DNA of 58,078 bases from Cytophagales bacterium. GTDB taxonomy: Bacteria; Bacteroidota; Bacteroidia; Cytophagales; Cyclobacteriaceae. The stretch is taken from positions 1-58,078 of the forward strand of contig JADBYK010000035.1 in the NCBI GenBank assembly GCA_020403045.1, read 5' to 3'. Shown here in pieces: positions 8,880 through 17,032 of this stretch (the stretch's first letter is position 1; each line of letters starts with the position of its first letter). Made by a program: the position numbers and the translations under genes. Under the pieces are notes generated by a model, which was given only the letters and a program-made list of their open reading frames with translations, did no database searches and was not told the DNA's origin.

Positions 8880-9428
8880 ATGCGATGGTTGCTTGTGCTG
8901 GTTTTTAAGTGGATGGGTTGGAAAACTCAAGGAGACGTTCCTCAAAACATCAACAAATATATTGTTGCCGTAGCGCCACATACCAGCAACTGGGATTTTG
9001 TGATCGGTATCTTAGCGCGAAGTGTGCTAAAAATTCAAAACGCAAAATTTATTGGGAAAGATTCACTCTTCAGACCACCATTTGGATGGTTTTTCAGGGC
9101 AGTAGGAGGGTATCCCGTTGACCGATCTGGCCATAAAGATATGACGGATCAAATCGCTCATATTTTCGACCAACACGAAAAATTTATTTTGGGTTTGGCC
9201 CCCGAAGGCACTCGGAAGAAAGTGGACAAGCTAAGGACAGGTTTCTACTACATCGCAAAGAAAGCTAAAGTGCCAATTGTTCCTGTTGGCTTCGATTTTG
9301 CCACAAAAACGGTAGTAGTAGAAAAACCATTTTACCCAACAGATGATTTTGAACAAGATATGGATTACCTGACCCGTTTTTATTCGCAAATTAAAGGCAG
9401 GAATCCGGAGTTGGGAATTGGGCAATAG
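8880..9428 (+). CDS. 1-acyl-sn-glycerol-3-phosphate acyltransferase-like protein
   Basis: A 182-residue member of the PlsC acyltransferase family. The HX4D catalytic motif is HTSNWD (34-39), followed by FIGKDSLFRPPFGWFFRAVGG and PEGTR, the second conserved block. It is shorter than usual PlsC and lacks a long N-terminal membrane anchor, like the acyltransferases found in many Bacteroidota outside the main phospholipid operon. It starts one base after hutU, so is co-transcribed. Exact lipid substrate unknown. Confidence 0.88.
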   Translation: MRWLLVLVFKWMGWKTQGDVPQNINKYIVAVAPHTSNWDFVIGILARSVLKIQNAKFIGKDSLFRPPFGWFFRAVGGYPVDRSGHKDMTDQIAHIFDQHEKFILGLAPEGTRKKVDKLRTGFYYIAKKAKVPIVPVGFDFATKTVVVEKPFYPTDDFEQDMDYLTRFYSQIKGRNPELGIGQ

Positions 9429-9455
9429 GTATTAAATTGCAGAAAAAAATAAGAT

Positions 9456-10112
9456 ATGAGAGTATTAAAACCTGTATTAGTTGTTGTGTTGGCTTTTATT
9501 ACTACCAGTACTTTTGCTCAAGTGAGATTTGATCTTGGCTTGAAAGGTGGATTGAACTTTGCCAGTGTAGACGCAAGTTCCTCTTTTGCAAAAAACTATG
9601 AGGGAAGGACAGGGTATCATTTGGGAGCCTATGCCATGTTGAAGTTAACGAAGATCGCTATCCAGCCAGAGGTAATTTTTTCTCGTCAAGGACAAGGCTT
9701 TTCAACCCAGTCCTTTAGTGATTTGGAAGCCAGTTTCGACTATATTAACATTCCGATCATGATTAAATTTTACCTAGTAGCTGGTCTTAATCTTCAAGCA
9801 GGTCCACAATTTGGTTTTCTCTCCAGTTCCAAAGGAGATTTAGTAAATACTGCGGCCAACACTGTTAGTAAAGGACAAGATCTTTCTGGGTTTGTTCAAA
9901 CGTCTGATATTTCGCTCGGTGTTGGCGCTGGATGGGATTTTCCTTTTGGGTTAAATATCACCGCGAGGTACAACATCGGGTTATCGGACATAAACAAGTT
10001 TACAAACAATAGTCTGCCTTCATCGCTCACTTCCTCCTTGGGCAGCGCGACAGCAAAGAACCAAGTTTTTCAGTTTTCTCTTGGTTATCGATTATTCAAG
10101 TTGGGCAAATAA
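9456..10112 (+). CDS. Outer membrane beta-barrel protein (PorT-like)
   Basis: A 218-residue protein with a signal peptide (cleavage after TSTFAQ, about residue 22) and eight or so amphipathic strands typical of small OmpA-like barrels in Bacteroidota. It begins with RFDLGLKGGLNFA and ends on an aromatic-rich strand (FQFSLGYRLFKLGK), as expected for barrel insertion. Likely outer membrane, role unknown. A strong terminator follows the stop. Confidence 0.85.
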   Translation: MRVLKPVLVVVLAFITTSTFAQVRFDLGLKGGLNFASVDASSSFAKNYEGRTGYHLGAYAMLKLTKIAIQPEVIFSRQGQGFSTQSFSDLEASFDYINIPIMIKFYLVAGLNLQAGPQFGFLSSSKGDLVNTAANTVSKGQDLSGFVQTSDISLGVGAGWDFPFGLNITARYNIGLSDINKFTNNSLPSSLTSSLGSATAKNQVFQFSLGYRLFKLGK

Positions 10113-10130
10113 AATTTAAGGGCAAGTTGA

Positions 10131-10162
10131 AGCCATCAACAGCAGTTGGTGGCTTTTTTTTT
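10131..10162 (+). terminator. Rho-independent terminator after beta-barrel gene
   Basis: AGCCATCAAC (10131-10140) pairs with GTTGGTGGCT (10145-10154) with one G-U pair and a 4-base loop, followed by T9 (10154-10162). It ends just before the folC start, which argues against any upstream folC start codon inside the hairpin. Confidence 0.88.
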
Positions 10163-10171
10163 AACTCCCGT

Positions 10172-11443
10172 ATGACCTATTCTCAGGCTTTAGAGTATCT
10201 ATACCAGGCACTACCTATTTTTCAGCGAGTCGGTGCCTCCGCCTATAAAGCTGATTTGAGCAATACGATACTTCTTTGCCAGGCACTTGGCAATCCTCAG
10301 CACAAATTCAAAAGCATACACGTAGCAGGAACCAACGGAAAGGGAAGCAGTTCTCACATGCTGGCGGCTATTTTGCAAATGGCCGGTTACAAAACCGGGT
10401 TGTACACTTCACCTCATCTCAAAGAGTTTACCGAACGAATCAAAATCAATGGAACTGAAATCGACAAAGCTTTCATCACTGATTTTGTGATACGCATCGA
10501 GCCAAAAATCGAAGAAATTAAGCCTTCTTTTTTTGAGATCACCGTGGCGATGGCTTTTGAATACTTTGCACAGCAGCAAGTTGACGTAGCGGTGATCGAA
10601 GTAGGGCTTGGCGGAAGGCTGGATTCGACAAATGTGATTACTCCGATGGTTTCGTTGATTACCAATATAAGTTGGGATCACCAGGATTTACTCGGTGACA
10701 CGCTGCCAAAAATTGCTTTTGAAAAGGCAGGCATCATCAAGGAACATATTCCTGTCGTCATCAGCGAAAGAAATGCTTTGGTGGACGATGTGTTCTGCGA
10801 AAAATCTCTGGCAACTAAAAGTTCAATACACTTTGCGACTGATGATTGGAAAGTAAGCCAAGTCAAGGACTGCTATAGCGTGATGCATAAAGGCAAAACT
10901 GAAGACTATGTGTTGGATTTGAAAGGCGACTACCAGCGAAATAATTTGGCCGGAGTATTGGCCACTGTCGAGGTGTTGCAGCGTAAGGGGTTTCATATTG
11001 AAGCCGGTCATGTGCGTCAAGCGCTGAAAAGTGTTATCAACTTGACAGGATTGAAAGGAAGATGGCAGTTGTTGGGAACCAAGCCTACCATCATTTGCGA
11101 TACCGGACATAACGAAGGAGGTGTGAGGGAGGTTGTAACCCAACTCGGTAAACAAGATTATGCTAAGCTTTTTATAGTTTGGGGAAGTGTAAAAGACAAA
11201 GACATCAGTGCGATTCTTTCGTTGTTGCCAAAGGAAGCGTACTATTTTTTTTGCGAAGCCAAGATTCCGAGAGCCATGAATGCAGGCGAATTGTTCCGAC
11301 AGGCCGCTGCGCATCAATTGAAGGGCGAAGTTATATCTGACGTAAATGAAGCGATCCAGTTGGCGAAAAGAATGAGTAGTGAAAATGATCTTATCTTTAT
11401 TGGAGGTAGCACTTTTGTGGTTGCTGAAATTGAAGGGTTATGA
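10172..11443 (+). CDS. folC: Folylpolyglutamate synthase / dihydrofolate synthase
   Basis: The 423-residue ATP-dependent Mur-ligase-family enzyme adds glutamate to dihydropteroate and tetrahydrofolate. The P-loop is GTNGKGSSSHM (about 55-65), followed by YTSPHL and ERI, the usual FolC motifs, and a C-terminal Mur-ligase domain with DTGHNEGG. The ATG at 10172 (MTYSQ) is preferred: an in-frame ATG-less extension to 10127 runs through the preceding terminator. It overlaps trmB by 4 bp (ATGA), so the two are translationally coupled. Confidence 0.94.
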   Translation: MTYSQALEYLYQALPIFQRVGASAYKADLSNTILLCQALGNPQHKFKSIHVAGTNGKGSSSHMLAAILQMAGYKTGLYTSPHLKEFTERIKINGTEIDKAFITDFVIRIEPKIEEIKPSFFEITVAMAFEYFAQQQVDVAVIEVGLGGRLDSTNVITPMVSLITNISWDHQDLLGDTLPKIAFEKAGIIKEHIPVVISERNALVDDVFCEKSLATKSSIHFATDDWKVSQVKDCYSVMHKGKTEDYVLDLKGDYQRNNLAGVLATVEVLQRKGFHIEAGHVRQALKSVINLTGLKGRWQLLGTKPTIICDTGHNEGGVREVVTQLGKQDYAKLFIVWGSVKDKDISAILSLLPKEAYYFFCEAKIPRAMNAGELFRQAAAHQLKGEVISDVNEAIQLAKRMSSENDLIFIGGSTFVVAEIEGL

Positions 11444-12099
11444 AGAGCAAGTTGAAGCGATTTGAAATTATTGCCGGGCGGCAAAATGTAATTGAACCGG
11501 GCAAAGAGCTGTTTAATACTATCAAGGGAAAATGGAGTGACGTTTTTTTTAAAAATCAACACCCCATTACTATTGAATTGGCTTGTGGGCGAGGAGAGTA
11601 TTCTGTTAATCTGGCGCGGCAATTTCCCGATAGGAATTACATTGGCGTTGATAAAAAGGGAGATCGCCTTTGGAAAGGCAGTACATGGGCAGTAGAAGAT
11701 AACTTACAGAATGTTGCTTTCTTGCGAACAGGTATTTTATTCATTGAAAGTTTCTTTGAAGTGGGTGAGGTGAACGAGATATGGCTCACTTTTCCTGATC
11801 CACTCCCTCGAAAAAGGGACACTAAAAGGAGATTATCGAGCACGCGATATTTAGATATGTATAAAAAAATACTGGCACCAGATGGCTACTTCCGGTTTAA
11901 AACAGATAACACCGATCTGTTCAACTTTACTTTAGAAGAACTGGGCTATCGCAATGATCTGGTGGATTTTGAATATACACATGACCTTTATCAGTCTGTG
12001 CTTAGACCTGAGTGTTTTGATATCAAGACTAAATACGAAGAGATGTTCTCCGCGCAAGGCGAAGTAATCAAGTATTTGCGTTTTCGCTTTGCTCACTAA
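11440..12099 (+). CDS. trmB: tRNA (guanine-N7-)-methyltransferase
   Basis: A 219-residue class I SAM-dependent methyltransferase that forms m7G46 in tRNA. The SAM site is IELACGRGEYSVNLA followed by the acidic IGVDKKGDR; the family hallmark is TFPDPLPRKRDTKRRL. The C-terminal part (FRFKTDNTDLFNFTLEEL) is also typical. Length is normal. Its start overlaps the folC stop. Confidence 0.95.
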   Translation: MKSKLKRFEIIAGRQNVIEPGKELFNTIKGKWSDVFFKNQHPITIELACGRGEYSVNLARQFPDRNYIGVDKKGDRLWKGSTWAVEDNLQNVAFLRTGILFIESFFEVGEVNEIWLTFPDPLPRKRDTKRRLSSTRYLDMYKKILAPDGYFRFKTDNTDLFNFTLEELGYRNDLVDFEYTHDLYQSVLRPECFDIKTKYEEMFSAQGEVIKYLRFRFAH

Positions 12100-12190
12100 A
12101 AAAAGAGGAAACATTGAGTTAACATTTTGGTAATTTGGTATTTTAACAACAGCGATCACGAAGTTGTAATTTTGTGTACCAAAACCTCCG

Positions 12191-13042
12191 ATGGGAAAAA
12201 GAAAGCGCGATGTTGAACTAGTGATTATATCGGATGTTCATCTAGGTACTTACGGGTGCCACTCAGAAGAGCTTCTTCGTTACTTAAAGTCCATCAAGCC
12301 CAAGCGCATTATCCTTAACGGAGATATTATCGATATGTGGCAGTTTAGCAAACGCTACTGGCCCAAATCGCACATGCAAGTGGTGAAGCACATTACCAGC
12401 CTGATCGCTAAAGGAACCAAGATTACCTACTTGACCGGTAACCACGATGAGATGTTGAGAAAGTTCGCGGGTTTCAGATTGGGTTCTTTTCAAATTGACA
12501 ATAAAAAAATCCTCTCGTTGAATGGCCAATCTGCATGGGTTTTTCATGGAGATGTTTTTGACGTGACGATGAAATACTCGAAGTGGCTAGCCAAATTAGG
12601 CGCGATTGGTTACGATACGTTGATACTCATCAATTCGTTTGTCAATTTTGTTTTGAAAGCTTTTGGACGCGGAAAAATTTCTTTGTCAAAGCGTGTGAAA
12701 GACAGCGTGAAGCAAGCGGTCAAGTTTATTAATGACTTTGAGCAAACAGCGGCTGACATCGCCATCTCAAACGGCTATCAATTTGTCATTTGCGGGCATA
12801 TACATCAACCAGAAATGAAAAAGATAACTACAGAGAAAGGGGAGGTGATGTACTTGAATTCAGGCGATTGGGTGGAGAATCTTACTGCGCTAGAGTACAA
12901 CCAAGGAGCTTGGAAGATCTACCGATACAGTGAAGATTTGCATGCTCAAAAAATCAAGCTCTCAAAACACGCCCGCAATACGTTAGATAATGACGAGATT
13001 TTTAAAGACCTTGTCAATGAATTTCTTTCCACGAAAAAATGA
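12191..13042 (+). CDS. UDP-2,3-diacylglucosamine diphosphatase-like metallophosphatase
   Basis: A 283-residue calcineurin-like phosphoesterase of the LpxH/LpxH2 group. All metal motifs are visible: SDVHLG (DxH), NGDIIDMW (GDxxD), TGNHDE, WVFHGDVFD and CGHIHQPEM (GHxH). In this group, cleavage of UDP-diacylglucosamine to lipid X for lipid A synthesis is known. No signal peptide. The next gene, a glycosyltransferase, overlaps by 4 bp, so the pair probably acts on one envelope glycolipid. Confidence 0.87.
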   Translation: MGKRKRDVELVIISDVHLGTYGCHSEELLRYLKSIKPKRIILNGDIIDMWQFSKRYWPKSHMQVVKHITSLIAKGTKITYLTGNHDEMLRKFAGFRLGSFQIDNKKILSLNGQSAWVFHGDVFDVTMKYSKWLAKLGAIGYDTLILINSFVNFVLKAFGRGKISLSKRVKDSVKQAVKFINDFEQTAADIAISNGYQFVICGHIHQPEMKKITTEKGEVMYLNSGDWVENLTALEYNQGAWKIYRYSEDLHAQKIKLSKHARNTLDNDEIFKDLVNEFLSTKK

Positions 13043-14034
13043 AGATTCTTTATGCCATTCAAGGCACCGGCAATGGTCACCTGAGCCGTGCTGTTGACAT
13101 TATCCCTGAGCTTAGAAAACACGGTGAACTTGACCTATTTGTAAGTGGCGCCCAAGCTGAGATTGTGTTGCCTTATCCCGTCAAGTACAAATCAAAAGGG
13201 CTTAGCTTTTACTTTGGTAAAAGTGGGGGAATCAATTTTTTAAAGACCTTCCAGAAGAACAGCTCAAAAGACGTTATTAAAGAAATCAAGAGCTTTCCGG
13301 TTGAAAACTACGACCTGGTAGTAAACGATTTTGAACCGATATCTGCCTGGGCCTGCAAGAAAAAAGAAGTGAGATGCATTTCATTGAGCCATCAGGCAGC
13401 GTTGCTCTCTAAAAAATCGCCTCGGCCAAAAATAGTTGACCCTTTCGGGGAATGGATGATTCGCAACTATGCGCCTGTCAAAAAGTATGTTGGTTTTCAT
13501 TTTGAGGAATACGATAAAAATATTTTCACGCCTGTAATTCGGAGAGCTATCCGCGAAGCGCGGACGAGAGATTTAGGTCATTATACTGTCTACCTTCCAG
13601 CTTACGATGATAAGAAGTTGGTTCAGCGCTTGCTCAAGATTTCTAAAGTAAAATGGCATATCTTTTCGAAGCATACAAAGAGTGCTTACCATGTGGGGCG
13701 CATCTCGGTGTACCCGATTAGTGGTGTTGATTTTGTGGAAAGTGTGGTCTCTAGTTCGGGTGTGGTGTGTGGGGCAGGCTTTGAAACGCCCGCTGAAGTA
13801 CTGCATCTGCACAAGAAACTGTTGGTGGTGCCAATGAAAACACAATACGAACAGCATTGCAATGCAGCGGCACTCAAAAAGTTAGGGGTGCCCGTGCTAA
13901 AAAAAGTAAAGAAGAAGACGATCAAACGTATCGAACAATGGATCGAAGAAAGTAAACCATTAGATATCGAGTTTCCTGATATCGCTGGGGAGGCGGTAGA
14001 ACATCTTATTTCGAAATACGGAACGAGCTCCTGA
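13039..14034 (+). CDS. GT-B glycosyltransferase (MurG-like C-terminal family)
   Basis: The 331-residue protein begins MKILYAIQGTGNGHLSRA, the glycine/histidine loop of MurG-like GT-B enzymes, and its second half holds the donor-binding stretch SSGVVCGAGFETPAEVLHLHKKLLVVP in three parts with the conserved GFET. Such proteins are widespread in Bacteroidota as conserved glycosyltransferases of unknown acceptor. Translational coupling to the LpxH-like gene suggests a lipid acceptor; this is inference. Confidence 0.82.
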   Translation: MKILYAIQGTGNGHLSRAVDIIPELRKHGELDLFVSGAQAEIVLPYPVKYKSKGLSFYFGKSGGINFLKTFQKNSSKDVIKEIKSFPVENYDLVVNDFEPISAWACKKKEVRCISLSHQAALLSKKSPRPKIVDPFGEWMIRNYAPVKKYVGFHFEEYDKNIFTPVIRRAIREARTRDLGHYTVYLPAYDDKKLVQRLLKISKVKWHIFSKHTKSAYHVGRISVYPISGVDFVESVVSSSGVVCGAGFETPAEVLHLHKKLLVVPMKTQYEQHCNAAALKKLGVPVLKKVKKKTIKRIEQWIEESKPLDIEFPDIAGEAVEHLISKYGTSS

Positions 14035-14039
14035 GAAAA

Positions 14040-14612
14040 TTAGTAATCTTCCACTTCCAGCTCTTCCAATACAGAAGACAAGTGGTCATAATTTTTTAAG
14101 CCTGGCGCGGTTTCTGTTTCGCCCGTCAATAAGATACCAGCAATCGGCAAGTCGAGTATCTCAGTGAGTTGAATGGAATTTTTCTTGTCGACTGACACAA
14201 TTATTTTATACTTCAATGCACTTAACTTGTCTATTTCGTTTTTGGAGGCTTCATCAATGATCACAAACTGAATCCGTTCGAAGTACTTGGCAAGCTGGTC
14301 AAGATTCAGCAGATCATCTGCATTGAGTCTTACCATGAATGGCAAGGGGCTTTTATTTGCCGCTGCTGAAAGCTGGTTGGAATTCACTAAAATAAAATCA
14401 GCCTCATACGCGTTTAGATCAGGGTGCTCCGCTGATTCACTTATGTCTACCACCATTTCTGGCCCCTGTACCCATCCTTTGATGGCCAAAAACATAGTTG
14501 GATCAACTTGGCCGGCAGGGCAGGCCAGAAATTGAACGCCCATGCCTGAACAGTACCGTGCCTCACTTAGATTAAAAATGTTTTCAACCAGTACGTTCGT
14601 TTTGAGAGTCAT
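14040..14612 (-). CDS. Phosphoribosylanthranilate isomerase-like protein, active-site residue missing
   Basis: A 190-residue TIM-barrel protein resembling TrpF, from the ATG at 14612; a TTG two codons earlier is possible. The TrpF pattern of beta strands and the NLSEARYCSGMGV and ILLTGETE... PGLKNYDHLS segments are recognisable. However, the N-terminal strand reads TNVLVENI where TrpF has KICGI, so the general-base cysteine is absent. No trp genes are nearby. It may be a non-catalytic or repurposed homologue. Confidence 0.6.
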   Translation of the reverse strand: MTLKTNVLVENIFNLSEARYCSGMGVQFLACPAGQVDPTMFLAIKGWVQGPEMVVDISESAEHPDLNAYEADFILVNSNQLSAAANKSPLPFMVRLNADDLLNLDQLAKYFERIQFVIIDEASKNEIDKLSALKYKIIVSVDKKNSIQLTEILDLPIAGILLTGETETAPGLKNYDHLSSVLEELEVEDY

Positions 14613-15402
14613 GCCCAAATATCAAAAAGAAAAAATAACTTTGAGCTTAAAGTGCGTAAAAATTGTGCGGCCAAAGTTTGCGGATATCATTCGGTATGGG
14701 ATTGTGATGGCGTTTCTAGGTCCTTTCGGCATCAGCTGTGATTCGGACAGAGTGGAGAAAAGTGTCAATTATTTTCCGCTTCGAGTGGGTCAAACCTGGC
14801 TTTATGATATCGAAGAGACAAATATCACTCGGGCAGCTTGCACAGACAATGGCACGACAACAATTAACTTTCAGTTATTGGTGGAAGTGGTGGATTCAAT
14901 TCCTGCTGATCAAGGGTTCACTTATCGATTCAAACGTTCTAAGAGGACAAATGCCGCTGATCCATGGCTTGATTTCGAGACCTGGACGGCCCAGCGGATT
15001 GGCAATAGAATAGTGGTCAGCGAAGGCAATATTTCTTACGTCAAGTTGCTCACTCCTATGGTAAATGACTTGGTTTGGAATGGGAATCTATACAACAATC
15101 GCCAAGAGTTAAATGGAAAGAACGAGGACGACTATAAGAGTACACTTGTCAATCAGCAATACGTGGTTGGGTCCACCGGTTTGAGTTTTGGTAATTCAGT
15201 TTCAGTGGTACAAAATGATGAACAAAGTAATATTATCTATCGGGATTCAAGATTGGAAGTATATGCAGATCAGGTGGGGTTGGTTTACAAAGAGAGTTAC
15301 CTCCTAAACTACTTTGCCAATTCTCAGTTGCCCTGCTTTGCACAAAAGCGAACCCAAACAGGTATTATTTACAAGCAGAGTTTAAGGGAATTTAGTAAAT
15401 GA
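14611..15402 (+). CDS. Lipoprotein of unknown function
   Basis: A 263-residue product if started at ATG 14611; GTG near 14665 or ATG 14707 are alternatives. The last two still leave a lipoprotein signal ending in GPFGISC, and the 14611 start overlaps the start codon of the divergent TrpF-like gene, so a shorter form is quite possible. The mature part is beta-rich (NYFPLRVGQTWLYDIEE and GLVYKESYLLNYF), a pattern seen in surface lipoproteins. It overlaps the following subtilase gene by 4 bp and probably acts with it. No family recognised. Confidence 0.62.
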   Translation: MPKYQKEKITLSLKCVKIVRPKFADIIRYGIVMAFLGPFGISCDSDRVEKSVNYFPLRVGQTWLYDIEETNITRAACTDNGTTTINFQLLVEVVDSIPADQGFTYRFKRSKRTNAADPWLDFETWTAQRIGNRIVVSEGNISYVKLLTPMVNDLVWNGNLYNNRQELNGKNEDDYKSTLVNQQYVVGSTGLSFGNSVSVVQNDEQSNIIYRDSRLEVYADQVGLVYKESYLLNYFANSQLPCFAQKRTQTGIIYKQSLREFSK

Positions 15403-17021
15403 ATCGCGGTGAGATGAGAAAACTCCTGACATGGGTGTTGATTTGTGGGTCGTTGCCGGTTGTTTCTCAATCCAACCGCTATTTTGTTTTCTTTAAAGAC
15501 AAGAGCAATTCTGTTTTTTCGATAAGCGACCCAATCAAGTTCTTAACCCAAAGAAGTATCGATCGGAGAACAAAGGGCGGTATCGCAATTGGGCCTGATG
15601 ACTTGCCTGTTAACGTAAATTACGTTAATCAGATCAAGTTGTTGGGAGTGAAGACATTTTTCACGTCCAAATGGTGGAATGGTGTATTGATACAGGCAGA
15701 TCAATCGATTATTCCAACGATTAACGCACTTCCGTTTGTTGCAAAAACAGAGTTCGTGGCGCCTGGCGCGATTCTACAAGGTGGAAGAACGGGGACACGC
15801 GACAAATCAAATCAGCCTGACGCGGTTGCTCAACAAAGCGATTTCCAGCTACAACAACTAGCCATGGATAAAATGCAGCAGGAGGGATATCGGGGAGAGG
15901 GAATTACCATCGCGCAATTTGATAGTGGTTGGCAAGGAGTAAACTTGACTGCGCCTTTTCAACCTCTGTTTTTGGAAGGTAGGATAAAGGGCGTTTTTAA
16001 TTTCGTTAGGAATACCAACAATGTCTATTCTGACGATGATCACGGAACAAGCGTATTGTCCGTAATGGCTGCTTATGTCCCTGGTACTTTTGCGGGTGGA
16101 ACGTACAAAGCCAACTACTACCTTTTTGAAACAGAAGATGATGCCACAGAGTATAGGATTGAAGAATACAACTGGGCATTTGCTGCCGAAAAAGCAGATA
16201 GCTTGGGGGTAGATGTGATCAACTCTTCGCTTGGCTATAGCACCTTCGATGACCCTTCTATGAACTACACTATTTTTGATTTGACGGGAAAGAAGGCAGT
16301 TATCAGTATTGCGGCCCGCAAAGCAGTTGAGAAAGGAATGGTGGTGGTCTGCAGTGCAGGAAACGAGGGCAATAATAATTTTTGGAAGTTTGTTGCCACT
16401 CCTGCCGATGCAGATGGTGTATTGGCCGTGGGTTCTATTACATCTATTGGCAATAAGAGTTCTTTTAGTTCAATTGGGCCAACGGCCGACCAGCGGCTAA
16501 AACCTGATGTAGTTGCATTGGGTTCGGGCACTGCAGTGATTTCCGCCACTGGTTCTTTGAGCTCTGCCAGTGGAACTTCTTTGGCGAGCCCGCTGGTTGC
16601 CTCTTTGGCGGCAGGGTTGATCCAGGCGTTCCCCAACAAATCGGCCAGTGAAATCACGCAAGCTATCATCCAATCAGGGAGCCTCTTCTCCACTCCCAAT
16701 AATTCATTAGGTCATGGTATTCCCAACTTTGAGATCGCGAAAAGCTATTTGAAGTATGGCGTTTTGGAAGAAGATATTTCTGTGTTTCCTAACCCCGTCT
16801 CAAGATCGCTAAATATTCTGTTGAAGGCACCTTCCAACGGATTGATTTCCGTATCAATTTACAATTTGTTGGGTCAGCAGATTTTTCAGCAGGCGAATTC
16901 AGTTAGCTGGGAAACGAATCCAATACGATACGACCTATCACTTCTGTCCAATGGAATTTATTTATTGGAGGTGAAAAGCGACAAAGCAACGCTGGTTAAA
17001 AAGATTGCAAAAACAGATTGA
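15399..17021 (+). CDS. Subtilisin-like S8 serine protease with T9SS sorting tail
   Basis: A 540-residue secreted protease. Signal peptide at 1-24 (ends VVSQ), a propeptide region to about 150, then the S8 catalytic domain: Asp175 in AQFDSGW, His215 in DDDHGTS, oxyanion Asn322 in SAGNEG, and Ser394 in SGTSLASP. Residues 460-540 (VFPNPVSRSLNI to the end) are a type A C-terminal sorting domain with the GIYLLEV and KKI signature, directing export by the Bacteroidota type IX system. Coupled by ATGA to the lipoprotein gene upstream. Confidence 0.93.
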   Translation: MNRGEMRKLLTWVLICGSLPVVSQSNRYFVFFKDKSNSVFSISDPIKFLTQRSIDRRTKGGIAIGPDDLPVNVNYVNQIKLLGVKTFFTSKWWNGVLIQADQSIIPTINALPFVAKTEFVAPGAILQGGRTGTRDKSNQPDAVAQQSDFQLQQLAMDKMQQEGYRGEGITIAQFDSGWQGVNLTAPFQPLFLEGRIKGVFNFVRNTNNVYSDDDHGTSVLSVMAAYVPGTFAGGTYKANYYLFETEDDATEYRIEEYNWAFAAEKADSLGVDVINSSLGYSTFDDPSMNYTIFDLTGKKAVISIAARKAVEKGMVVVCSAGNEGNNNFWKFVATPADADGVLAVGSITSIGNKSSFSSIGPTADQRLKPDVVALGSGTAVISATGSLSSASGTSLASPLVASLAAGLIQAFPNKSASEITQAIIQSGSLFSTPNNSLGHGIPNFEIAKSYLKYGVLEEDISVFPNPVSRSLNILLKAPSNGLISVSIYNLLGQQIFQQANSVSWETNPIRYDLSLLSNGIYLLEVKSDKATLVKKIAKTD

Positions 17022-17032
17022 TAAGTAAGCTG

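Noticed and set aside
10127-10171. Upstream extension of folC
   Set aside because: The extra 15 codons fall in the terminator hairpin and T-run of the preceding gene; the ATG at 10172 gives the usual FolC N-terminus.
12134-12174. A full TTTG / TAnnTTTG promoter before the LpxH-like gene
   Set aside because: TAATTTTG is a fair -7 box, but the nearest TTTG is 29 bp away, well outside the usual spacing; not strong enough to list.
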